64,000 nt of DNA, from NCBI RefSeq assembly GCF_017581965.1, contig NZ_JAGEVF010000002.1, positions 62,001 through 126,000 on the forward strand, written 5' to 3'. This document shows, piece after piece, positions 36,511-45,987 of the stretch. Position numbers and translations under genes: made by a program. How positions within the stretch are numbered: position 1 is the stretch's first letter; every line of letters starts with the position of its first letter. Origin of the DNA: Winogradskyella pelagia. GTDB lineage: Bacteria > Bacteroidota > Bacteroidia > Flavobacteriales > Flavobacteriaceae. The notes below the pieces were generated by a model that was not told the DNA's origin, ran no database searches, and was given only the letters and a program-made list of their open reading frames with translations.

Positions 36511-38637
36511 ATGAAACTAAAACTGTTTTCCATTATACTAGTCGTATTATTATGCTTGTCTTGTAATTTAGGAAATGATAATACAGCACAACTAAGTGTG
36601 AAATCACCTAATGGTCGAATAGCTGTACAGCTAGAATTGGATAACCTAGGACTTCCTTTTTATAAAGTACAATTTGATGATAAAACAGTCATTGACACCT
36701 CGTATTTAGCTTTTGAATTTGTTAATGCAAAACCAATTAAGGAGGATTTAAAAGTAACTAGTGTTAGGATAAATAGCTTTAATGAAACTTGGGACATGCC
36801 TTGGGGTGAACAACGCAATGTTAAGAATAATTATAAGTTTATTAAAGCACAGTTTGAAGAAACCAGTACGCCTAATCGTAAAGTCAATATTGAATTTAGA
36901 GTCTATGACGATGGCATCGGTTTTCGCTATGAATTTCCAGAACAAGACGGTTGGAAAGAGGCTTTAATCAAAGACGAACATACCGAGTTTAATTTAACCG
37001 AAGATTATAAAACCTTTTGGATTCCTGGTGATTGGGATATTTATGAGCATTTGTACAGCACAACAAAGCTTTCTAAGATTGATGCCAAATCGTACATTCC
37101 AAAAACCAATTTAGCGCAGAGTTACATTCCTGAAAATTCTGTAAACACGCCAGTGACTATGGTTGGTAAAGACGGCATACATCTAAGTTTTCATGAGGCA
37201 GCTTTAGTAGATTATTCTGGTATGACCTTGAAAGTAGATACTGAAGATTTAAACTTAAAAAGCAGCTTAGTCGGTTCTGAAAATAAGTCGTATAAAGTCA
37301 AACGCAGTTTACCATTTACAACCCCTTGGCGCACCATTCAAATCACTGATAATGCACCAGATTTAATCGAATCTAATCTTATTGTCAATTTAAATGAACC
37401 CAATAAATTAGGTGATGTGTCTTGGTTTACACCAATGAAATATAACGGTGTTTGGTGGGAAATGCATTTGGGAAAATCCTCTTGGGATTACGGTATGGAA
37501 CTAGTTGACGGGAAATGGACTGATACAGGAAAAGCACATGGAAAACACGGTGCCACAACCGAAAATGTAAAACGCTTTATAGATTTTTCGGCAAAAAATA
37601 ACATTGATGGTGTTTTGGTTGAAGGTTGGAATACAGGCTGGGAACGTTGGATTGGTTTCGAGGACCGCGAAGGTGTATTTGATTTTGTATCGACGTATCC
37701 TGATTACGATTTAGATGAGGTCACACGTTATGCCAAAGAGAAAGGCGTACAAATTATAATGCATCATGAAACATCCGCAGCTACACAAACGTACGAGAAA
37801 CAACAAGATACAGCCTATGCCTTAATGCAGAAGTACGGTATGCATGCAGTAAAATCTGGTTATGTTGGAAAGATTTTGCCCAAAGGCGAATTCCATCATG
37901 GACAATATATGGTGAATCAATATAACAATGCCGCGATTAAAGCAGCTAAATACCAAGTGGCAGTTAATGCTCATGAACCCATAAAAGCAACTGGATTAAG
38001 ACGGACCTATCCCAATATTATTTCGCGCGAAGGTTTACGTGGACAAGAGTTTAACGCTTGGTCTGGTGATGGCGGTAATCCACCAGAACATTTACCTATT
38101 GTAGCCTTCACTAGAATGTTGGCCGGACCAATAGATTTTACACCAGGAATTTTCAATATAAAATTTGATGAATACAGAAAGAACAATCAAGTCAACACCA
38201 CCTTAGCGCAGCAATTGGCGTTGTATGTTGTGATTTATAGTCCGGTGCAAATGGCGGCTGATTTGGTGGAGCATTATGAAGCTAACCCAGAACCTTTGCA
38301 GTTTATCCGAGATGTTGGTGTTGATTGGGAAAAATCTTTAATTTTAAATGGAGAAGTTGGTGATTATGTGACTATTGCAAGACAAGAACGCAAAACAGGA
38401 AACTGGTTTTTAGGTGGTATCACTGATGAGAATTCACTAACTTTAGAAATAGAATTTGATTTTCTGGAGGATGGTCAAAGTTATGAGGCAACGATTTATA
38501 GTGACGGTGAAAATGCACACTGGGATGATAATCCTCTTGATTTAAAAATTGAAAAGCAAACCATAACCAATACCTTTAAACTAAATATAAGACTGGCTGA
38601 AGGTGGTGGGTTTGCCATAAGTCTAAAAAAAACATAA
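36511..38637 (+). CDS. GH97 alpha-glucosidase lipoprotein (SusB-like)
   Basis: Exo-alpha-glucosidase of 708 residues acting on maltodextrins. Lipobox LCLSC (C18) followed by NLGNDN without an acidic run, so periplasmic anchoring is likely. N-terminal sandwich domain (SVKSPNGRIAVQLELD onward), barrel from about 300 (WFTPMKYNGVWWEMHLGKSSW), C-terminal sandwich. MHHETSAAT, VNAHEPIKATGLRRTYP and EGLRGQEFNAW carry the Glu residues expected in inverting GH97 alpha-glucosidases of the SusB type; retaining alpha-galactosidase members have an Asp nucleophile instead. It is the last glycosidase of the maltose operon. Confidence 0.92.
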   Translation: MKLKLFSIILVVLLCLSCNLGNDNTAQLSVKSPNGRIAVQLELDNLGLPFYKVQFDDKTVIDTSYLAFEFVNAKPIKEDLKVTSVRINSFNETWDMPWGEQRNVKNNYKFIKAQFEETSTPNRKVNIEFRVYDDGIGFRYEFPEQDGWKEALIKDEHTEFNLTEDYKTFWIPGDWDIYEHLYSTTKLSKIDAKSYIPKTNLAQSYIPENSVNTPVTMVGKDGIHLSFHEAALVDYSGMTLKVDTEDLNLKSSLVGSENKSYKVKRSLPFTTPWRTIQITDNAPDLIESNLIVNLNEPNKLGDVSWFTPMKYNGVWWEMHLGKSSWDYGMELVDGKWTDTGKAHGKHGATTENVKRFIDFSAKNNIDGVLVEGWNTGWERWIGFEDREGVFDFVSTYPDYDLDEVTRYAKEKGVQIIMHHETSAATQTYEKQQDTAYALMQKYGMHAVKSGYVGKILPKGEFHHGQYMVNQYNNAAIKAAKYQVAVNAHEPIKATGLRRTYPNIISREGLRGQEFNAWSGDGGNPPEHLPIVAFTRMLAGPIDFTPGIFNIKFDEYRKNNQVNTTLAQQLALYVVIYSPVQMAADLVEHYEANPEPLQFIRDVGVDWEKSLILNGEVGDYVTIARQERKTGNWFLGGITDENSLTLEIEFDFLEDGQSYEATIYSDGENAHWDDNPLDLKIEKQTITNTFKLNIRLAEGGGFAISLKKT

Positions 38638-38650
38638 AACGTATAGCCCA

Positions 38651-39106
38651 ATGAAAACGATTATTATAACTTTTTTGCTGTGTATTGGATTTGGTCTTAA
38701 TGCTCAAGTTGGTATTAACACAGATACACCACTGAGTACCTTAGATATTAATGGAAATTTGTCATTAATGGTCGTGAATTATGCAGGAGGACCAGGTGGA
38801 GCTGCAACTCCAATTGATGAAGGGATTTACTTGAATCTTACACCAACAGCTTTCAATGTAGAATTCTTATTGCCTAATGCAATGGCAGTACCTGGTAGAA
38901 TATATATCCTTAGAAATATTTCAGATACTGAAAATGCTTTAATCTATAGCAATGGCGGTCAATTTTTTCCGGGAGACAGCAGAGTCGCTACTGCAGCACC
39001 AATTACAATGACTTCTGATACAGCTGGTGACGGTGGAGACATCACCAAAACACTTATTTTTGTCAGTGATGGAACAAATTGGACCTATGGTCACTTAGGG
39101 TTCTAG
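38651..39106 (+). CDS. Small secreted protein of unknown function
   Basis: A 151-residue protein with signal peptide ending at LNAQ (residue 19). The mature start VGINTDTPLSTLDINGN resembles the first repeat of flavobacterial surface and tail-fibre-like proteins. The rest is Gly/Ala/Thr-rich with alternating beta-strand character and ends in FVSDGTNWTYGHLGF. No catalytic motif or T9SS tail is seen. It starts 13 bases after the GH97 stop and is followed by the operon terminator, so it appears to be the last gene of the alpha-glucan operon. Function unknown. Confidence 0.75.
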   Translation: MKTIIITFLLCIGFGLNAQVGINTDTPLSTLDINGNLSLMVVNYAGGPGGAATPIDEGIYLNLTPTAFNVEFLLPNAMAVPGRIYILRNISDTENALIYSNGGQFFPGDSRVATAAPITMTSDTAGDGGDITKTLIFVSDGTNWTYGHLGF

Positions 39107-39130
39107 AACATACAATACAAAAACTGTAAG

Positions 39131-39158
39131 ATAGTCGCCTTTAAAGCGACTATTTTTA
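39131..39158 (+). terminator. Terminator of the maltose/alpha-glucan operon
   Basis: ATAGTCGC (39131-39138) pairs perfectly with GCGACTAT (39146-39153) across a 7-base loop, followed by a T-rich tail. It lies 25 bases after the stop of the small secreted protein and ends the operon that starts at 20686. Confidence 0.9.
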
Positions 39159-39165
39159 TTATTAG

Positions 39166-39173
39166 TAACTTTG
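39166..39173 (+). promoter_or_regulatory. -7 promoter box of the GAF-domain gene
   Basis: TAACTTTG is an exact TAnnTTTG box, 20 bases before the ATG at 39194 and just after the preceding terminator. No clear TTTG -33 box is present at the right spacing, so expression may be moderate or need an activator. Confidence 0.6.
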
Positions 39174-39193
39174 CTAAGTTAAAAGTCGTTGTA

Positions 39194-41566
39194 ATGGACA
39201 TAAATGCTAACACAGAATCACCTTTTGAAATGAAGGTGAGCTTCAATCGCTTATTGGAGCAATACGAACAACTAAAAAATTCTAGTAGTTCTCATATTGC
39301 CGAGCATGCGAACAAGGTATTAAACATGGCGCAAAAACATGCCATTTTACGAGATGGTTTTAGCGATTTAGATCTTTTGGAAACATACCGAGAAGAGATA
39401 GATATGCTACTTCAAGACGCTTTTAGCAGTTTATTGACCACTAATGAAATTAAAACAGCTCAGGTACCCTTTTATAACCATATTTTTAAATCCTCTCAGC
39501 GTTTCAAGGATATTTTGAGCAATGCTGGTCAAAATTTTGAGCTTAAGGTTAAAAATATGCCAACGGACCAAACTTATATCATTGCGAGCTCAATTATTTT
39601 AAAAGCATGTTATGGCTATGACCTTAATTTTAAGCGTCCTTTCTTTTATGAAATACCAGATGCCAATGGCATCATGCGGTATTATAAAATTTTATATAAT
39701 GCTGACTTTACTGAGATAAAGCCAAAAGAAAATGCCGTTAAAATTACCGAGAGTGACTTTAACCAATTGCTTGATAATTTTGAAAATATCGAGCTATGGA
39801 AAGAGAAATTTCCTGTTGATAGTTATGAATTTAAAGGCTTTCTAATTTGTAACATTTTTGATGTTACAGATGATCAGTCTATTTCCAACATAAAGACAGC
39901 CTTGATTCAGGAGAATAAAAGACAGGATGAGGTTTTTATGAAAGATTTTCATGATATTTTTAGATCCTTACTTGGTTTAAAAAATATTAAGGTAGGTTTT
40001 TCTATTTACAATGAAGATGAAGAAACCTTTGAGCAGGTTCATGGTAATGGCATTGAAAGTTTTCTATTAAATAAGAGAAATTCTGCATCATGTAAGGATG
40101 CTCTATGCATGTGGTCTTATGAGAAACTGCTTAAGGAAAATAAATATTTTTCTGTTTCAGATGTAGAGTCGGCCTTTAAAAAAGCTAAAGGTAGAGCACC
40201 ACATATTTCCTCAATGCATGAGCAGGGAATAAAAAGTGCCATTTTTGCACCTATTGCCAATGAAGATGGTCTAATGGGTATTTTAGAAATAGTGTCGGAA
40301 GTTCCAAAGGTCTTAAACAGCATTAATGCTAATAAACTGGTAGATGTAATGCCATTTATAGTTTCCGCTGTAGAGCGGTCTAAGAATGAGGAAGAGAATC
40401 TTATAAAGGCTATAATCCAAAAAGAATGCACGTCCATTCACGATAGCGTTCATTGGCGTTTTGAAAAGGAAGCCAAAAACTATATTAAGGACCAGTTAAA
40501 CGGAGATGAACCTGTTTTTAATAAAATAGCCTTTAAAGATGTATATCCTCTTTACGGTCAGATGGATATAAAGGGGTCATCGAAAGCCAGAAATCTAGCT
40601 ACAAAAAATGACTTGCAACTACAGCTTGAGGCAATAAAAGCATTAGTCAAAAAAGCTAAGAAACAAAGAGATTTGCCTATTTACGAGCAATATATTTTTC
40701 AAATAAATAAATATATAGATTATCTAGATAATAATTTTCAAGTTGATACAGAAAGGCAAATAAATTCATTTATAAGAGAAGAAATAGAACCTGTACTTAA
40801 CCACGTATTAGAAACAAATACGCTTAAACAAGAAGTGGATAAGTATTTAGATTTAATTGATAAAACGACCAACTCTGTCTATCAACATAGAAAAGATTTT
40901 GATGATACCATTTCAAATATCAATAAAGAAATGGCTATTTTATTAGATGAGAAACAAAGAGAGGCTCAATTGATGTATCCGCACTATTTTGAGCGTTATA
41001 AGACAGATGGTGTTGAGCACAACATGTATATTGGGGAATCTATAACTAAGGAAGATAGCTTTAATCCTATTTATCTCTACAATTTAAGGTTGTGGCAATT
41101 ACAAGTTATGATAGAAATGGAAAACGCCTATTATTTGATGAAGTCTCAGTTTCCTGTCAGTCTAGATGTGGCTTCTATGATTTTAGTCTTTAATCAGCCA
41201 CTTACAATTAGCTTTAGAATGGACGAGAAGCAATTTGACGTAGACGGCACCTATAATGCTAGATACGAAATTGTGAAAAAACGTGTAGATAAGGCTTTTG
41301 TCAAAGGTACAAAAGAGCGTGTAACCCAAAAGGGTAAAATTACGATAGTCTATTCTCAAAAAGAAGATGAGAGAGAGTACTTACGCTATATTAAGTTTTT
41401 ACAGGAGCGGAATTATTTAGATAATGATGAAGAAATTGTTGAACTGGAAGATTTACAGGCAGTTACAGGTCTGAAAGCAATCCGGGTTAGTGTGCTTTAT
41501 CATAAAGACCAAGACGATAAAGCGTTTTTTACCTACGAGGACTTAATGAAAGAAATTAACGTTTAA
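39194..41566 (+). CDS. Large GAF-domain-containing protein
   Basis: A 790-residue soluble protein without signal peptide or membrane spans. Residues about 235-400 read as a GAF-type sensor domain (LGLKNIKVGFSIYNEDEETF, GIKSAIFAPIANEDGLMGILEIVS). The N- and C-terminal parts are alpha-helical and charged; a helical stretch near 470-590 could form a coiled coil. No kinase, cyclase, phosphodiesterase or DNA-binding motif is visible, so the output is unknown. Its last 4 bases overlap the end of the convergent HD/PycTM-like gene. Similar proteins occur in Flavobacteriaceae (from memory), without known function. Confidence 0.78.
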   Translation: MDINANTESPFEMKVSFNRLLEQYEQLKNSSSSHIAEHANKVLNMAQKHAILRDGFSDLDLLETYREEIDMLLQDAFSSLLTTNEIKTAQVPFYNHIFKSSQRFKDILSNAGQNFELKVKNMPTDQTYIIASSIILKACYGYDLNFKRPFFYEIPDANGIMRYYKILYNADFTEIKPKENAVKITESDFNQLLDNFENIELWKEKFPVDSYEFKGFLICNIFDVTDDQSISNIKTALIQENKRQDEVFMKDFHDIFRSLLGLKNIKVGFSIYNEDEETFEQVHGNGIESFLLNKRNSASCKDALCMWSYEKLLKENKYFSVSDVESAFKKAKGRAPHISSMHEQGIKSAIFAPIANEDGLMGILEIVSEVPKVLNSINANKLVDVMPFIVSAVERSKNEEENLIKAIIQKECTSIHDSVHWRFEKEAKNYIKDQLNGDEPVFNKIAFKDVYPLYGQMDIKGSSKARNLATKNDLQLQLEAIKALVKKAKKQRDLPIYEQYIFQINKYIDYLDNNFQVDTERQINSFIREEIEPVLNHVLETNTLKQEVDKYLDLIDKTTNSVYQHRKDFDDTISNINKEMAILLDEKQREAQLMYPHYFERYKTDGVEHNMYIGESITKEDSFNPIYLYNLRLWQLQVMIEMENAYYLMKSQFPVSLDVASMILVFNQPLTISFRMDEKQFDVDGTYNARYEIVKKRVDKAFVKGTKERVTQKGKITIVYSQKEDEREYLRYIKFLQERNYLDNDEEIVELEDLQAVTGLKAIRVSVLYHKDQDDKAFFTYEDLMKEINV

Positions 41567-42774
41567 ATTAGTGCTTGGGTCGACTGTTCGGCAATGGCAA
41601 AAGCCACTCCAAAAGCAATTACACTTATTACAATTCCTACCATAAAAACGCTATAAGTTATTCTAAGTAGATTGTATTTTCGGTTTAGCACTAAGCCTAA
41701 GAAGTAGAGGTCTTTGGTTAATGAGCCATAAAGATAGTTCTTGTCTTGCATCATTTCTTTCATGGCCCACTCAAATTCGCCTAGTGGCATTTGGTGAAAA
41801 TTTCCGAAGAATAGTAAGTTAACCTTCTTATTAGCTACATCTTCTTTTGTAAACTCTCCTTTGGTAACGTTAGGGCGCGTCGCCATTACCGATAGCACTA
41901 TACAGATTACAGTAAAAGCCAAGAAAATTAATGTTGGGTATATCAAATAATAATTAGATGGGTTGTCCAACTTTGGTAATAGATTAGACAATGCAACCGA
42001 GATAATTATCGCATTTACAGAAAGTAAAATATTGGCCTTTGTATCCGCAATATCACTTAAGGTAATATGGTTTCTCAGAGCTACCCTAAACATAGTTTCT
42101 ATACCGCGATCTGGTAAATCTAGTTTTTCTTTTTTGAATTTTAACTCAGCTTTTTTTTGTTTGAGCTTTTCAGTGCTCAGCTTGATTTTATTTTGACTCT
42201 GTAACAAATTGGCCAAATTCTTTCCCTTTCGACTTTGCCATTTTTTCATCGCTATTTCTGAATGAAATGTATGATTTGTTAAAAAGTCGACATTTTCTTG
42301 AATCCACTCTGATTTGGTGACCTTTTTGCCTAAGGTTAGTTCCCATTCTTTGCGGAGAAGCGAAGCGTAATTTTCATACTTCTTACTTGAGATATGGGCT
42401 GAATCTGCATCCCTAATTAATCCCTCTAGTTTGCTTTTTGGCTTATTTTCCATTTTTGTAGCCAAAATAATCTTGCCTACCGTGTTAATATGTTCTTCGT
42501 CAATGTTATGGTCTCTTAAAAATGATGAAGCTATTTTCACACTTTCCTCTTCGTGACCATTAATGGTTTTAGTAAAGCCAGTATCGTGGAACCAGGCTGC
42601 AATTAAAAGGAGTTGCTTTTCAATATCGTTTAAATCATCTTCTTCGGTAAGTTCCTTTGTTTTAGCAACCACACGTTGTGTGTGTGCTAAGTTATGGTAT
42701 ACAAAATTAGAATCTAGATTTTCATTTAAATACCGGGTAACAAAGGCTTCTGCCTCATTTATGATGTTTTCCAT
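41563..42774 (-). CDS. HD-domain phosphohydrolase fused to a PycTM-like (DUF5706) membrane module
   Basis: A 403-residue inner-membrane protein. HD domain in residues 1-180: H31 in NLAHTQRVV, H63-D64 in AWFHDTGF, and a later Asp in IRDADSAHIS, the usual metal-site pattern of nucleotide phosphohydrolases. A charged helical linker (about 185-235) leads to a C-terminal module with hydrophobic segments near 244-265, 277-298 and 370-395 and the motif DIADTKANILLSVNAI, as in Pycsar effector (PycTM) proteins. Inference: it hydrolyses or senses a nucleotide signal at the membrane. No cyclase lies nearby, so it is not a complete Pycsar system. Standalone, its 3' end overlaps the GAF gene's by 4 bases. 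Confidence 0.82.
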   Translation of the reverse strand: MENIINEAEAFVTRYLNENLDSNFVYHNLAHTQRVVAKTKELTEEDDLNDIEKQLLLIAAWFHDTGFTKTINGHEEESVKIASSFLRDHNIDEEHINTVGKIILATKMENKPKSKLEGLIRDADSAHISSKKYENYASLLRKEWELTLGKKVTKSEWIQENVDFLTNHTFHSEIAMKKWQSRKGKNLANLLQSQNKIKLSTEKLKQKKAELKFKKEKLDLPDRGIETMFRVALRNHITLSDIADTKANILLSVNAIIISVALSNLLPKLDNPSNYYLIYPTLIFLAFTVICIVLSVMATRPNVTKGEFTKEDVANKKVNLLFFGNFHQMPLGEFEWAMKEMMQDKNYLYGSLTKDLYFLGLVLNRKYNLLRITYSVFMVGIVISVIAFGVAFAIAEQSTQALI

Positions 42775-42878
42775 ATAGATTTTTAAAAGTCCTAATTTAA
42801 GAATTATTTATGGTCTAAATACTATGCGATTTGTAACTTCGCTGAAGACCTATTAAAATCTTCTTGTATATAATATCC

Positions 42879-44441
42879 ATGCATCTAAATATTTCAGATT
42901 CTTTTAATGTAGAACTACCTGCTGATAGTAATAAAGAAAACACTAGAAGGAAGGTTTTCGAAGCTGCATATTCCTTTGTAATGCCAAAAACCCCCTCCAA
43001 TCCAAAGCTAATTCATGGGTCTAAAGAGCTTGCTAAAGAGTTGGGTTTAACTTGCAGAGATATAAGCTCAGATAGTTTTTTAAAAGTTTTTTCAGGTACA
43101 AAAATTTATCCAAGAACTAAACCATATGCCATGGCATATGCAGGGCATCAATTTGGTAGTTGGGCAGGACAGTTAGGTGATGGTAGAGCTATAAATTTAT
43201 TTGAGGTAGAGCATAACAATAAAAGATGGGCACTTCAACTCAAAGGTGCAGGTGAAACACCTTACTCCAGACAAGGTGATGGCTTAGCCGTTTTGCGTTC
43301 CTCAATACGAGAATATTTGTGTAGTGAGGCCATGTTTCATTTAGGTATACCAACTACAAGAGCTTTATCACTAATGCTTTCTGGTGATGACGTACTGAGG
43401 GATATGCTCTATGACGGCAATGCAGCATATGAGAAAGGTGCTATAGTGTGCCGTGTTGCACCAACATTTATTCGTTTTGGAAATTTTGAATTGTTTGCGT
43501 CAAGGCAAGACTACAAAACTTTAAAGGCGTTATTGGACTACACGATAAAATATTTCTATCCAGAACTTGGCAAACCTTCAAAAAAGACTTACATCTCTTT
43601 TTTCAGGGAGGTTAGCAATAGAACCTTGGACATGATTGTGCATTGGCAACGGGTGGGATTTGTGCATGGTGTTATGAATACGGATAACATGTCTATTCTG
43701 GGATTAACCATTGACTATGGCCCTTACGGCTGGTTAGAGGATTTTGATTTTGGATGGACACCAAACACTACAGATAGGCAAAATAAACGCTACCGATTCG
43801 GAAATCAGCCCCATATTGGACTATGGAATTTATTGCAACTTGCAAATGCCCTTTATCCATTGGTGGAGGAGGCCGAGCCTTTTGAAACTATTCTTGAAGG
43901 ATATCAAAACAATTTTGAGCGTAAATCACTCGACATAATGCGCTCCAAATTAGGTTTAGAAAGTCGTGATGCGGAGGATAAAAAGCTCATTTCAGACCTA
44001 GAAGACAGTCTTTCTTTATCTGAAACAGATATGACGATTTTCTTCAGACAGTTAGGTAGTTATAAAAGGGGTAAACCAGAAAAAGGATTGGAAATTGTTG
44101 AAGCGGCCTTTTATAATAAAAACGATATTAAAGATAAAATAGAACAACAATGGAAAGTTTGGTTTAAAGCCTACGACCAAAGATTGAAGATGGAAAAGTT
44201 TACAGACCACAAACGACAACTAAAAATGAATCTAGTCAACCCGAAATATGTGCTTAGAAATTATATGGCACAATTGGCGATTGATAAAGCTGATGAAGGC
44301 GATTATGGTTTAATAAACCAACTGTTTAATCTTTTGAAAAACCCTTACGACGAGCAAACTGAAAATGAGCAATGGTTTGCAAAACGTCCAGAATGGGCAA
44401 GGCATAAAGTAGGGTGTTCCATGTTATCTTGTAGCTCTTAA
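42879..44441 (+). CDS. selO: SelO (YdiU) protein adenylyltransferase, cysteine form
   Basis: Pseudokinase-fold enzyme that transfers AMP to Ser/Thr/Tyr of proteins and takes part in redox responses. 520 residues from the ATG at 42879; a TTG at 42864 is open but the conserved region starts later. Motifs: YAMAYAGHQFGSWAGQLGDG near 88, ALQLKGAGETPYSRQGDGLAVLRSS near 125, GFVHGVMNTDNMSILG near 264, and DYGPYGWLEDFD. The C-terminus MLSCSS has Cys where many relatives carry selenocysteine. First gene of a redox cluster; the DUF427 gene follows by 12 bases. Cytoplasmic. Confidence 0.93.
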   Translation: MHLNISDSFNVELPADSNKENTRRKVFEAAYSFVMPKTPSNPKLIHGSKELAKELGLTCRDISSDSFLKVFSGTKIYPRTKPYAMAYAGHQFGSWAGQLGDGRAINLFEVEHNNKRWALQLKGAGETPYSRQGDGLAVLRSSIREYLCSEAMFHLGIPTTRALSLMLSGDDVLRDMLYDGNAAYEKGAIVCRVAPTFIRFGNFELFASRQDYKTLKALLDYTIKYFYPELGKPSKKTYISFFREVSNRTLDMIVHWQRVGFVHGVMNTDNMSILGLTIDYGPYGWLEDFDFGWTPNTTDRQNKRYRFGNQPHIGLWNLLQLANALYPLVEEAEPFETILEGYQNNFERKSLDIMRSKLGLESRDAEDKKLISDLEDSLSLSETDMTIFFRQLGSYKRGKPEKGLEIVEAAFYNKNDIKDKIEQQWKVWFKAYDQRLKMEKFTDHKRQLKMNLVNPKYVLRNYMAQLAIDKADEGDYGLINQLFNLLKNPYDEQTENEQWFAKRPEWARHKVGCSMLSCSS

Positions 44442-44453
44442 AACTAATTAATT

Positions 44454-44735
44454 ATGAAAGCAATTTGGAATAATAAAATTATTGCTCAAAGTTCTAAAAC
44501 CGTTGTTATTGAAGGTAATCACTATTTTCCCCATGATAGTTTATACAAAGAATTCTTTAAATCTAGTGAAACCCACACCGTTTGCTCTTGGAAAGGTACG
44601 GCATCCTATTACACCATTGAAGTAGATGGTAAACGAAATAAAGATGCAGCTTGGTACTATCCTGAGGTGTCAGAATTAGCAAAAGGCATAAAAAATCATG
44701 TAGCGTTTTGGAGAGGCGTGCAGATTGAAGACTAA
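44454..44735 (+). CDS. DUF427 domain protein
   Basis: A 93-residue small beta-rich protein spanning one DUF427 domain: MKAIWNNKIIAQSSKTVVIEGNHYFP at the start, then SSETHTVCSWKGTASYYTIEVDG and AWYYPEVSELAKGIKNHVAFW. The family has a compact fold, no agreed biochemical role, and often sits beside redox or hydrolase genes. Conserved Cys in VCSWKG is present. It is placed between SelO (12 bases) and the hydrolase-OsmC fusion (26 bases). Confidence 0.88.
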   Translation: MKAIWNNKIIAQSSKTVVIEGNHYFPHDSLYKEFFKSSETHTVCSWKGTASYYTIEVDGKRNKDAAWYYPEVSELAKGIKNHVAFWRGVQIED

Positions 44736-44761
44736 ATAGATACTGATATATTCGGCATAAA

Positions 44762-45979
44762 ATGAACAGTACAAAACTTAAAATAGAGAACCGTAAGGGG
44801 ATTACTTTAAATGCACATCTAGAACTACCAGCAAATCAGAAGCCAAATTACTACGCCATTTTTGCCCATTGTTTTACATGCAGTAGCAGTTTAAATGCAG
44901 TAAGGCATGTGAGCAGAGCCTTAACCCAAGATGGTTTTGCGGTAGTGAGATTCGATTTTACAGGTTTGGGACGAAGTGAAGGTGATTTTGCAGACAGTCA
45001 TTTTTCAGCCAACGTAGAGGATGTTATTGATGTGCATCAGTTTATGACAGACAATTATAAAGCGCCATCACTATTAGTCGGGCACTCACTTGGTGGCGCA
45101 GCAGTTCTTGTTGCGGGTTCTAAATTGGCTGCGGTTAAAGCAATAGCCACTGTTGGAGCACCAGCAACTATTGGTCATGTAAAGCACTTATTTTCACATG
45201 CTATTGAAGATGTAAAGGAGAAAGGCAAGGTTAAGATAAATATAGGTGGCCGCCCTTTTGAAATTGATGAAAATTTTGTTTCAGAGTTTGATAAAACAGA
45301 TTTGCAGACTATTGTAAAAAATCTTAGAAAGCCATTACTTATAATGCATTCACCTTTTGATAAGATTGTGGGTATTGAAAATGCCCAAGACTTATATCTC
45401 AATGCACATCACCCTAAGAGCTTTGTTACTTTAGACGCCGCCGATCATTTGCTAACGCGAGAAACGGACAGTCAGTATGTCGGTGAAGTTATCGGAACTT
45501 GGGCAAAACGGTATTTTCCTAAGACTGAAAACACCATGTTGAGTACGGAAGGCGAGCAATTGGTTGCTCATCTTAATATTGTAGAAGATAATTTTACCAC
45601 ATTTATACAAACCAAGAATCACACCTTTACGGCTGATGAACCTGAAGAAATTGGCGGAAATGATTTTGGGCCATCTCCCTATGAATACCTTAATGCAGCG
45701 TTAGCTGCTTGTACAGTTATGACTTTAAAGCTATACGCAGAACGAAAACAATGGGATTTAAATGAAGTTTTTATATATATATCACATTCTCGAAAGCACA
45801 GTGATGATCTTCGAGCTGAGGTAGAAAAACCAAAATATTTAGATCACATTAGTAAAAAATTAAAATTTGTAGGTAACTTAGATGATTCTCAGAAAGAACG
45901 ATTAAAGGAGATTGCTTCACGTTGTCCCGTGCATAAAACCATTGCCAGTGAAGTCATCTTTGAAACAGAAATCATTTAA
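44762..45979 (+). CDS. Alpha/beta hydrolase fused to an OsmC-family peroxide-reductase-like domain
   Basis: A 405-residue two-domain protein. Residues 1-255 are an alpha/beta hydrolase with nucleophile elbow [10 protein letters not shown] near 104, Asp in HSPFDKIVG near 196 and His in [10 protein letters not shown] near 228. Residues about 270-405 are an OsmC/Ohr-like domain with the two Cys positions expected for thiol peroxidases: [13 protein letters not shown] and SRCPVHKTI. OsmC-type proteins reduce organic hydroperoxides or handle fatty-acyl peroxides; the hydrolase part may release the substrate. It belongs to a thiol/redox cluster. Confidence 0.9.
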   Translation: MNSTKLKIENRKGITLNAHLELPANQKPNYYAIFAHCFTCSSSLNAVRHVSRALTQDGFAVVRFDFTGLGRSEGDFADSHFSANVEDVIDVHQFMTDNYKAPSLLVGHSLGGAAVLVAGSKLAAVKAIATVGAPATIGHVKHLFSHAIEDVKEKGKVKINIGGRPFEIDENFVSEFDKTDLQTIVKNLRKPLLIMHSPFDKIVGIENAQDLYLNAHHPKSFVTLDAADHLLTRETDSQYVGEVIGTWAKRYFPKTENTMLSTEGEQLVAHLNIVEDNFTTFIQTKNHTFTADEPEEIGGNDFGPSPYEYLNAALAACTVMTLKLYAERKQWDLNEVFIYISHSRKHSDDLRAEVEKPKYLDHISKKLKFVGNLDDSQKERLKEIASRCPVHKTIASEVIFETEII

Positions 45980-45987
45980 ATTCTCAC

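Noticed and set aside
41563..42774. A complete Pycsar defence system
   Set aside because: No pyrimidine cyclase or other defence gene lies nearby; only an effector-like membrane module fused to HD is visible.
42775..42878. Exact promoter boxes in the divergent HD/PycTM-like and SelO spacer
   Set aside because: GATTTGTAAC near 42830 resembles a -7 region but the TA of TAnnTTTG is missing, so no promoter was assigned.
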